Source: Nematostella vectensis (taxonomy: Eukaryota > Cnidaria > Anthozoa > Actiniaria > Edwardsiidae). Taken from it: a stretch of DNA of 64,000 nucleotides. The notes beneath the pieces were generated by a model. The model was not told the DNA's origin and did no database searches. It was given only the letters and a program-made list of their open reading frames with translations. A program made the translations under genes and the position numbers. The stretch lies in contig NC_064040.1 in NCBI RefSeq assembly GCF_932526225.1, positions 6,485,181 through 6,549,180 of the forward strand, in the 5' to 3' direction. Each line of letters starts with the position of its first letter. Positions within the stretch are counted from its first letter, which is position 1. Positions 35,101-47,100 of this stretch are shown in pieces.

Positions 35101-38100
35101 CTGAGCAACAAACTTTCAAGTTTGATGCTATTAAAAAGCTCTCTATTTAAAAGCTGCGAAAAATATTATATTTAATTATATAGATTAACGAAGTTTTCAG
35201 CATAAACAAGAAGAGATTTGAAAAATCATGTTCCAGTTGAAGCATGTTGACAAATAGTAGACAGTAGGTAGACAAATCCCGTTCCTGTTAACCCTAATAA
35301 GGCGAATCCCGGCTCCCGTTTTACCCCCTCAGGACCCTCTCCATACTGAAAATTTGTTAACCTTACGAGCAGGTTATTGTGCTGCTGTATGGCGCACACG
35401 CTGGAAGATGGAAGAAGAAGAAAAATGAAACAGAGAGAAAGAAAGAAAGACATCCCTACCTTGGCACCTGAAGATGAAGCATTGGATGGTTTAAGTGTGA
35501 AGAGCCATGGCTTAGTCTGAGATGACAGAGGACTGGAAATATGATAACATGCACACGTGCAAGAGGAAGAACGACATGCATAGTTAGACTGTTAGACAAA
35601 TTAGACCCACAAGAGTATTCATGAATTCCCAAGAGTACCACACTTTCCCTTTACACAACACAAAAGACATTGTGTAAGTGACCTAACGCTCTAATATGTG
35701 AATGCGGTTTCAGAGTATTTCGGTTATCTATTTATTCAGATTATGCCAATTAGTCAGAAACTAGGAAATACTGTATACTAGAACTGCGATACTTGTGGCC
35801 CCGTACAATAGCTCGCCTTTGTTTTGAGCGAAATGCTACAGCTCGTTTAAGGTTTCGCTGCAGGGGCATAGTGGATATGGTGGCCTCCCCTACATCAAAA
35901 GACTGAACCCCCTACCACTCAGCTAAATTTCCTTCGAACAACTTAGAAAGTTCCTACAGCTTGAATTCTTACTTAATCATAGTAATTGCTAATAAATTAC
36001 TTATTCCTTGATTATACTTTTTCTATGGAGTCCATAAGGCCGAAGAGATGGATATGAAATTGATTTGATATCTAAAAAGGAAATTAATGCATTGGAATTG
36101 TCAGAAATGTTAGTGTTCTAAAGAGCCAGATGGAACGTGAGAAGAGAAGAATGAAAATTGGCGCATGGTGTTTAAGAATAATTCATGTTTGCTGCTAACA
36201 GTTTGAAATCAAGATAGCCTACTTATACTATTTTCATAATGCATGCACAAGTATTTCCAAATACGCTTTCAAATGTTCATCAGATTGTAAGTCACCTCTC
36301 CACTCATAGAAAAATACTCGTCTAAACTAGAGAATGGAGGGTTGTATTTCTCTGTATAATTTTCCATACTTCAACCTTCAACATAGATTTTTCATTACTC
36401 ATCGTGGACTAACAAACCAGCAAATAGCTTGGTTTTAAAATATTGAAGGGTTTGAAAATGGGTTATACGGGCCTCATGCGGTGTGAGCAATTTCTCAAGT
36501 ACTAAACCGACGTTGCAGACCAGTGCAGACCAAAGTTGCTCAAATAGAGATAATATAATGGTCATGTTTTATCATTTATCATCAAAGACGGTAAGTGAAA
36601 TGAGTTTTTACTTATTTTTTTTGAGTGAGCTTTACTTATTTTTAGCACCATGAGTTGAGATCTTTTCAAATGGTATTATTATTATTTTTTATTGTTTATG
36701 CTTGGTGATCCAAGCTCATCACATCGTCGACGGTAATTATTGAACCGCTATCACCAATACTAACAAGAATAGATTGAACAGATAGAATAGAGGAGGGCGC
36801 AATTTTAACATACACCTATTTCAATAAGCGTTGTCAAGTGCAGTTGGATAAAAAATGGTATTTTATGACCAATCACTGTAAGAATAAATATGATAAGCAA
36901 ACGCTTCGCATATGAGTTATCTATATTTCCGGCATCCAATATAAATATGAGCTTGATTCACAACATGGACACTTGAAAAAAAAATGATAAGAATGATGTT
37001 CAGAAAATAAAAACCGGCAAAAAAATTGCTAGTTCCATTTTCATCCCACTCAGTCCTTCTGTTTTACCTTGACAATGATTTCCACTTCAGTCCCTGCCCC
37101 AAGCGCATCGCTGATTGTGATGCTGACCGGAATTGCGTAGTCCATTTCGGTATTCCCCACCGGTAGTTGGGTTGTAACCTTAGAGTTATTGTTATTTTGC
37201 AACAAGAATCTAACTCCGGAATCCTTTGTGTATTGGAACTTGTAACTGAGTGGCGGATCCTCGTCCTCCCATCCCTCGCACGAAAAGTTGAACTTCGTAG
37301 TGAATGCTTCGCCGATTAGTTTGTCCACCTTACATATACCTCCCTGAGGAGGGACGTTGGCTATTATGGTAAAATTTGACTGCGATGTTATCCCAGATTC
37401 TGCCTTTGATTCCAGCATGATCTTGTACTCCTTGCGGATGTCGAAGAACTTGGGTTTAAAAGACATTCTTGGCTCCTTGCCAAGGAATCGCCATACTTCG
37501 ATCCATGGGTCCTCGTTTTCTACCTTCTTCTTTTGAAGGACATACCACACATAGGAAATCTTATCAGCATCACACAGAGTCCCGTAACATCGAGCTTTTA
37601 GAATGAGATCTTTCTCAGGGCTGTATTTTCCACAATTCTGAATGCACCTGAAATTGTAAGGTTATTAAGAATGTATGATGGTACTAGGGACATTTTTTTG
37701 AAATTTAGAAAGACACTGTTCTTTTAAAAATCCGTCCTCTTGAATGATTCGATTTTTCATGCGCGTTGGCACACCACATAGTCTTAGCGCAACCGGCCTT
37801 GGTAACAAGCAGGAGACTACAGAACAAAGGAGATAATAAATTTGTGCAGTTCCTTATTTTCTCTTTTTGTTGTTGTTGTTGTTTTGATTGCTTAATCCTG
37901 TGCGCGCCCGAAAAAAAAAATACGCGAGACGCAACCTAGCAAAGAAATTTTCTAACATTTTTAAACATCTTTTTTCTTACGCTTCTATTTTTGATGAGCT
38001 TTTATTAAAAGCAAAAACAAATACTAAAAATCGTCCGTCATATTTACAGAGAGCTCCTATGGAGACTTTAACATCCGGGACATTGACACTGTAGAGGTCT

Positions 38101-41100
38101 GGCACTAGTGATGGGAGCGCGCGATTGAAATTGTTTCTGGGCTGACTGAGGCTTATCATTTGAAAATGGCCATTATTATCCGCATCTTCAATTTTTTTGT
38201 AAAAAACGAAATCAATTTTGAAATGTTACATCAGTGTGTCTATCTACGTAGATTTAAAGTGAACAGCAACAAGATGGTTGCGCTTTGGACTCAGAATGTA
38301 AGTGCATTGCGGTACAAATCTCAAAATGATGGGAAAGCGATTTGAATTACTTGTTAGTTACTTAACTTATAGGAGTTGTTTAGATTTACAGGCTTAAATG
38401 TCTAGTAGCTACATAAGAGAGTGTGTTACGAGCTAAATGGTTGTGCATTGATTTGGTTTTGTTTGTCTGACTATAAGCTGAACCATAACTAGCCGTCTTG
38501 TCTGTACTTCCTTTGTGTTTACAGTGTTACAGTGTTACAATGAACTCCCTTTGGTTACTTATAACTTACTTAAATTTATTATAGCGTTATTGCATTTTAT
38601 AAAAGGTATGTACCCTTAAAATTTAAAGGAGAAGGGATAGTTTTGATGCATTTTGAATTATTTCCAAGGAGTGAAAGTTATTATTTCTAAACACTAGTCC
38701 CTAGCTAGGTATTCTTTATATCAAACCTCTTCATTTGAAGCACACACAGGGCCGAAGCTGGGGGTGGGGCATCGGGGGCATGTGCCCCCCCCCCAAAAAA
38801 AAATAAAAATAAAATAAATTAAATTATAAGGACAACAACTTGCTTGATGTTTCTGTACAGTCCCCCTCTCCCCAATGTTTCGAGGCCTGCTACTGCTATA
38901 AGAATCATTCTAGTTCATAAAAAATTATTTGCAATATTTAAGCCCAATGCAAACGTGCCAACATTAGCCAGAATTCCTGAAATTATTATTTCAGAGGGAC
39001 GTCAACAGGTTATGATCAAAACCAAAATGTTATGTAGCCATTTATAAAAAAAAAGGTAAACATGTGTCCAATGACATACAATACCAGAGCTAAAAAAATA
39101 CTGCCTGAAATTGAAATAGATTATATGATTATATATTCTGTCAGGCTAGATATAAAATATACTTTACATAAAATTTTATCAAGATTACTGCTTTTCTATA
39201 CTGTAAGCAACCTTTCTTATCTTTTGCATCTAATTATAGACAAATTATCTGTATTGTGACTGTTTTTTTTTACTGGGAATAGTTGTACTCACCCAGATCT
39301 TCTAAACAAGTGATTTTCTTGATGTTTGCAGTCAAATGGATAATTACAACATTTAAATTATAGTATGGGTTTTTTGGATTGTCATTATTGGTTAACTATA
39401 GGCTTTTATGAAAGTGTAGAATTTTTCTTGGGTGTCTTCAAATATATTTTATTATTCTATAACATGCATTTCTGGACACTGGATGAGTAGGTGGACAAAT
39501 GGCTTGCATTGGTTCATTGGTAAAAGTTGACAACTTAGATTTAATATAATACTTACTGGATCGTCATGGTAAATACTGCCCTTGCGACATCTATTGAATG
39601 GGATGCCACTTCCTCTCGTGTATCCTTCATACCAACCATAGCTATATCATACGTTACTCCACCGGTCATATTCAACAAATTCATTGTCAACACTGGTCCA
39701 GTTTCACTGAGCCGTCCAATACCTGTACCATAACAGCCAGAGTCTTGAAGAGTCTCATTAGGTCTAGCCTCTCTTACTTGCTGGATTAACCTTCGGGTGA
39801 CTTTGGTATAGAGTGGGTAAGGCCACTCCTCGTCACTTCTCTTGCAGTACCATTCGAATGTCATTGTATTATAGCTTTGTCCAAGCACATCCGGGTCCTG
39901 TGAGCCCTTTGCATCAAGTGCAAACACATCATTTGTGTCCTTCACTACCCTCTCTGGCCCAGATATTTTGACCAATAGAGGAGTCTTAGTAATCTCAAAG
40001 AATCCAAAAGCATAGCTGAACATTCTTGTGTGTTTAATCCCAGCATCTAGCTGTAGATAGTATCTCCCATAGGGGAGTGAATCTCTTGCAATCTCGTAGC
40101 TAGTAGCAAGGTAGCCCTCTCTTTTGATATACGTCTCAAAATAACCACTCTCATTGTACTGCTTTGAGAATGTCCAAGACGTACTGAAGCGACTAAGATC
40201 AGAACCACAATCCCAAAGGACCTCAGATTTAATTATGTAACTTTTGGAGCGGCGGATCTGCTGTGCGTGATTCAATTCTTTAGGCAGCTCAAGTGTTATT
40301 TTTGGTGGCTTGCATTTATCAGTACCTGGTAAAAGTGGAATTTCCTTAGTCGAATTAAAAAAAAAACAAGATTTGAACATAATCGAGATATGAAAAGAAT
40401 AAAAAAGGAAAATACTTCACTCTTTGTTTGAATCCTCTGCATACAAATATATACCGAAAAGGAGAGTGCTGTACTTACTTTAGAGAAGTTTTAAAGAATA
40501 ACACACCTTTTATTTTAAAATTTTTGAATTTTTAGCTTCATGTATTGGTGGAAAAACAGCAAGAGTTACTTTAATGCATCTTACCCTTTGGATCCTGGAT
40601 TTTGAAATAGCTTTTGTCGAGTCCAAGGGTGGCATCTCCAAGAAGAACCCTAGAGGCGTTACTGATAAGGTTCTCCACCTCCCCTTCGACCGCGCCCACG
40701 TCCAACTCGACAATGACACTGCCAGGACTGTAGAGATTTCGCGATAATATAAAGTGAACAAACGTGTTTTATAGACATAAAGGGGAACGGTAGGATCCTA
40801 ACAAGATTTGGAAAAGCCCAGCTTACACTAGGGAAATAGCAACATAACAGCATCAGAAAACACGATTAAAACCTTACGCAATCTAACGACATTAGAGAAG
40901 AAATGCGTAAAATTGTGGTTTTGCTTTGCTGCAAAATTGAGTTGCCAATCTTTTCTTTTTTTCTCTCGAAATATCGATAAAACCAACCTAATGGATTCGC
41001 CCCATTTGGAATAAGCTGAGAAAGAGATGGCTAGGTTATACTAGGAAGGATTCCCCAAAACTATAAAAAAAACTTTAGTTACAATTAAATACAACGATGG

Positions 41101-44100
41101 CCGTTAAAATTGACCATTATTAGATTGGCATTCAATTTTTCCTATTGGAAGATTGTATATGATTCACAATTGGGGGTAGAAGTAACGAATATATAAAGTC
41201 TTCATAAACTTCATAAAGTCAACTTGCGTATGTTGAGAACATGCCCGGTTTTCATGCAGAATAGCGAGAACAAGCTCTTTATTCGTTTCTCGAGTTCTCA
41301 GTTTTTTGCCCAACTTTTACTTGTTCTCACGTCAATTTGTATTGATTTTTTGTTTCCACGTCAATTTGCATATCAGGACCGGGTTCCTAGAAAGCAGGTT
41401 AACGCTAACCCAGGGATAAATGCCCTTTTTATCCAATAAAATGTCAAGATAGCCGTATTTATCTCTTGGCTGGCGCTAACCTGCTTCCTAGGAACCGGCC
41501 CCAGAGGTCTACACAGTGTGGGTAACGTTATTTGAGCTTTCGTCCTCGTGTTTGGGTGGTATTTTTACATTTCAAATTATATATATAGCATAGCTTATGT
41601 TAGAAGAACTATTTAAGCAGGAAGAATTTTTTGAAGAAAGAGTAGCTTTATTTGAAGTATTACGTTTTTTTGGTAAACAATAATCATTATATTATATATT
41701 ATAATGGTGTTAATGTATATATATATATATATATATATATATGATATGATGATATACATGATGTTAAATGGTTTATACTTTTATTCTAAGATATGTGCCC
41801 GTTCAAAAAAGCTTCAGATATGAAACTAGGTAACAAACTTCGTCAATCGTAGCAACTGTGGCTATAGTCGAAGACATGCTAGTGTATCGCTTGCAAGGAA
41901 AGAATGAGTTCCATAGGGGACAGCACTTTTGTTCTGTTTCGAGAACTTATAAACACCCCAAGAGCTACTATAATGATAAATCATTGTTGAAAAAGGTGAT
42001 TAACTATCCTCTGTGATCGCAGTTCCATACAGTGTAGTTTCCATTTTCATTTTTTTTTTGCATTCACTGAAAGTATTTTTTCACTGGAAAAGCCTGTCAA
42101 TTTACCCAGGGTACCAGAGGCTCCGAGCTTTGCGGCGACGAAGCCTCTGGTACCCAGGTACTGTCAATTTAGCTGGCGGCAATTGCAGAGGCAAAACAGC
42201 TTATCGTTAGGATATTGAACCGAGGAGATACTTTTACCATTTATATGTTGATATTTTTCGAATGATTGAAATATTCATTGATGTTCCCACATTAGACACC
42301 AATAGATCAGAAACGATGAAAGTTTGACAAGTTCTTTATTAAGCTCTGAAGCTTTTAGGCAGCGGCACGTTAATGTGGTGAAAAGAAGTTTGGCATTTTT
42401 AAGAAGCATAAGACTTGAGACATATTCGAAGACTCGAGGAGGAAATGACGTCATGCAGGCATCCAGCTTCTGCGCATGCTCAGAGTGACGTAGGTTTGAA
42501 CGGCTTTATTTCTACTGACCTGAACCTCTTGATATTGCAAAACAAAAAATGTCTCATGTGACCTGAAAACTGTAAAATGATTGGTCAGTTAGTACATTGG
42601 GGTATCTATATAAGGAGATATATTACCTCATGCGCACGACATGAACAAACAAGAATCCTGTTAGCTTGGAAATAAGGCTGGCCACCTGGAATACAAGGTT
42701 AGATTACCAGAGATATATTAGGAAAAATTATCAATTGACTTTATTCATGCAATATGAACATAGTTAGGATTGACATTACAAATGACAGCATTACAATTGG
42801 AATATCCAGCAAGAAGTAATAACTTGAGCAGCTCAAAGCAATGTTGTCTGTGAGGTCGCATTCACTATCACAAGTATGGGCAAATTGTAAAAAGGCATCC
42901 CAAAATCCGCGATAGAGATTCTTTGAAAGCACATGCTTTTGTTTTTCAGCATACCCAAAAACCTATAACTGAGAATTTCCGAAACCCACTCAATGTACTT
43001 TTTTTGACTGCATACATCTAGTAAAATTAACATATCTGCAAGCTTAAGCCCTGTGATATATATGTTGATTAGAATGTTTTATATTTTAACTTTGTTGGTA
43101 ATCACTGTAGCTGGTCAACAAGACAAAACTGAAATATAGAAGTCCGAGGTCAATATAATTCCTGGTTGCCATGCAAACGTGAATTACTGGTAAATTGGTA
43201 AATTCGTTAATAGAAGGTATAAAATATTATTAGATTATAGCTTTTTACAGGCCCAGCAAAGCATGCAAGAAAAAAAGAACATCAATCAGAATTATAATCA
43301 TCCTTTATACTGACTAGATATGAGAAGGCTCCTACAGAGAGAGCTTGACGCTAGGAAACTGATAAGATGATATCAAAGGCCCGATATGCCCTGAAAGGGC
43401 TGAAGCTAGTGCGTGGATATGAGCCTCTCGTGTAAACAACAAAACCATAGCGTCAAATGTTCCTTATTTTAGACAAACTGAGCTGGTGAGCCTATGTAAA
43501 AACGCAATATCCCTCCATGGATACTAATGGTTGAAACACGAGACTCGTCTCGCTCTGAGCTTTCGCTCGTCTGCGCTTGCCTAAGCTCTCTCTTGACATA
43601 TTGAACCTGGGCTATTGGGACACTGGAAGGAAAGGGACTGGGACGGAGCTCTCCCTTACTCTCCACTGACACTCTTGTATGTATTGCTGCATACATTAGG
43701 ACATCATCGGAGGGGCTTAAAGGTATACAACAAAGATTGGAAATCGCTAGACGATGTTTTGGTTAATTGATACCTTGGCTTTCACGTCCTCAGCTAGACG
43801 GGTATACTTTGTGGTTAAACTGTTGAAAAGGTCGCCGTGAAAGGGCTCATCCTCAAGTCTAACCCAGATAACATACGACTTTTCTATAAAGGAACACGAT
43901 GGTTAGACCTCTCTACAACCTCATGGTTAAGCCACAGAGAACATAGACTTCTCTTTAAATTACATTTACTTCAAATAACAATTACATTACCCTGTTACCC
44001 GCCCATTATCAATCCGAATACACTTATTCTTTTTTCTATCCCATTCATCTTTTCCATCATGCCCACAATTCTTTTTTTATACTCAGTTCTGAAGCCCGAT

Positions 44101-47100
44101 CCTCTCAACAGTGGCTTACCCACAATCCCCTCTTATTTTGTTATTTTCAACATCGTTAGCGCGTCAGAGGCTCGGTTACCTTTTTTCTCTTCTTTTTTTA
44201 GCCACAGTCTACGTCGTTTTATTCACATTCCAATGGGACGTGCTTATACCTTTCAACTCCTTATCTTACCAAACAATCCATCATGTCTCTCACCCATATT
44301 CCATCTTATTTTCTCTTACCCATAATTCCCTCATTTGTCCACAATGCATCACTTTTTCCTTTACCCAAAATGGCCGTAATCTACTACTTATATACTCACT
44401 CACTCACTCACTCACTCAAACCTTCTCCGTTTTTACCCAAAATCATTTTTTACTAACAAATCACTCTTTGATACATTCACAGTAGATGTACTTACTAAGG
44501 ACGCATCCGTACAACTCAAAGCGTAGCCCCGCGTTGTTATGGCAATCTTTCGGCCATATCACAATAGTTTTGAGCTCCTCTCGCGGCTGCGGTATCTCGT
44601 TATATACGATGGTGTTTCTGTCTGTATTCCCTAAGAACTAAAAATAGCTATTATTACACAAATGCCAATAAAATCATTTTATCAGTTATTTCCAATACGA
44701 TGCATTAGCAAGAACAAACGCAAGCAGACTTTGCCTATATTGCATTATAGACTTGGCGAGGCGCACTGTCCTTGTTGTGGTATGGACTTGGCTATAGCTT
44801 TGATAAGAGTCACAGCTCAAATTGATCCTGTTACGCTTGCCTTGAGGCTACGCTAGTGCTTGTTGTCTCTAAAGCTGAAGTAGCCGCGTTGATCAGCAGA
44901 CTAGTTATCAACTACTGCATACGTTCCAACACCTTCATTTTCAAATAGGCATCAATTAGAAAAAAAAATACATACAAGCCCTATGAAAACTAGGTGGTCT
45001 GTGAAGGCGTAGTCGAAACAAGGGAATTACTAACACAGCCCGACATGACAGAAAAACCTTGAAAATGCGCAATTCGAGATAGAGAAAGAAGGCACAATTT
45101 CTTACAATGGCCACCGGTTCCTTGTAATCTGGACTGATTTTCAAAACACAAATAACATGAGGCCGAAATGCATATACCCTGATTTTGGCTTTTTCAGATA
45201 TTTTTTCCTCGATCATCCTTGCGCTATGTATGGGCTCAGGGACGAAAAGCTCAAATTTTAATGACACTTTACAAAAAGTCGGATCAATTTAAAAAAAGTC
45301 GCATTGGATATTTTGTTTGATATTACTCAATAAGTACTTAGGGGAATTTTCTGCCTTATTAGATGTGAAATGAGCTTATTTGAAGCGTCATGTCATGTTT
45401 TCCCGTCATGTCACACAGCCCTTTGTCTGAGCAACGTAAGGGCTCCATGTTACCTCGTGAGGGTACGCCTTGATCTCCCTCTCATTGAGCTTGTAGTAAT
45501 ACAGGTTAAAGCTTGTGACCCACTCTTCGACTTCGTCGCCACCATAACCTTGTGTCGCGATCCCTGTCACCAACGTCTTCGTCTTAAACTCTACAGCAAC
45601 GTAACCCGACGAGTTACATTTACCGGCGGCAGATCGATAACCTGGTGGGAACTCTGTCCGATTAAGCCTGGGTTGCCCATATGGATATCCGTATGAGTCA
45701 TGGAAAACGGAGCCAAACTTGATCTGTTTCCACGTGATGTTTCCACTTTGCATTCCAAGGGGCTCTTTACATGAATCTGTGGATTTTGATAATGGGAGTA
45801 TTAATTTTGGTGTGATAGCGTGTATTGTATGACAAGTGATAAACTGTTCCTTGACGACTTTTGTGATATGGCAAGTTTTAATGCTGTATGTAAAAAAAAA
45901 AAAATAAATAAAAGCGCACCAAATTGCCAAGCGTTTAATTGTTTCTCACGATTTCTTAGATTTTCCCCGTGACTCCCGCATGTGTGGGCGCTTGTTTTTT
46001 TCATTTAACTAACCTTGAGGTACATTTTGTTAATCTTAATTATGGAAGCTTTTTTGTGACTATTCCAGACACTGTTTAATTATCCCATAAGACGAAAACA
46101 AAGAAACCCGAATCATCTGGAAAACAGTTCAGGTATTTTTCTTTTTGTCCTACGCCCCCTTCAGTCGCTAATATTTCCGTCCGCATCGCATCAAATCCTA
46201 ATCATCCTATGAGGCTGACTCATAACACTTACGTATCAAAAGATCGCGGAAGTTCTTACATCAAACGCTAGTTACCTATCAATTGATGCCTTATTTTTTG
46301 TTAGCCCCGGCAGTAATTCAAAAGTTTGTCATTTTCGCAATCAAGCAAAGAGTTTTCTTCATTAAATGGTTAGGGTAGGGCTAGGGGATGTTTTAAGTCC
46401 GCTTATTTTGGCTGATTTTACTTTATAGGCATTGTCACGCTGCAGAGATATATACAAGACTTCTTCTTCTTGTACTTTAACAGGTATGTTCCGTAAAAAA
46501 TAGGGAAGATATTTTAATGGCTCAATGCTGTACGTACTGTATTGTGTTTAGAAAAGCCAATGCTTGTTAAAAAAGTATAGAACTTTAAACATCGATTTTT
46601 GCCTTCAAAGGATTTCCGCAAATTTTCAGTCCTCTTATCGGTTATAAGGGCATTTTACTTTATTTATTGTGCCTAGATATGGTCTTTTAGCTGTTTAAAT
46701 TTTTAAAATAATATAATTCGTACGCCCCTATGCATTAGTAAAGACGAAAAACACTTTGACATAATCATCTTTTTTTATTTGGAGATTTGGGGATGTTTTG
46801 CAGATGTCTTGATCTGTCTTTAGTTTTTATTCATATCCAAAAAAAAAACTTCTTTAATATTATATCCGTATGGGCGTTTTGATAAGAAACTAATTAAATT
46901 TGTTTAATGTTTTATTGTTAGACACTGCTTGATACCGGTATAATGGAAGAGGGAATTTTATTTTTAATTAAATGAGCAACGCTTGCACCATTTACCCACT
47001 ATCAAGGGAACCAAATCAACCACCCATCATCAACCACCCATGTTCAGCGGGCATTTTATGGCGCCGGCAGGTTCTACATAGGCCAGACTCTCTTGTTTTG

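Noticed and set aside
43469-43696. Possible extra polycystin exon (YVKRELRQAQTSESSERDES)
   Set aside because: It lies between exons 4 and 5, which already join in phase within the SEA domain; inserting it would disrupt the fold.
43859-43860. Acceptor for polycystin exon 4 at GGTTAG (exon start 43858)
   Set aside because: Its phase conflicts with the strong GTAAGT donor of exon 3, and it would delete the first SEA strand; the upstream acceptor at 43884 fits both.
43837-44325. 162-codon + strand open frame
   Set aside because: It arises from pyrimidine-rich intron sequence opposite the polycystin gene; it starts at a non-conserved ATG over exon 4 and shows no domain.
45415-45462. Ending discoidin exon 2 at the GTAACA donor (after 45462)
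   Set aside because: It would remove the conserved W..Y strand just before FLGNTD. Kept only as an alternative.
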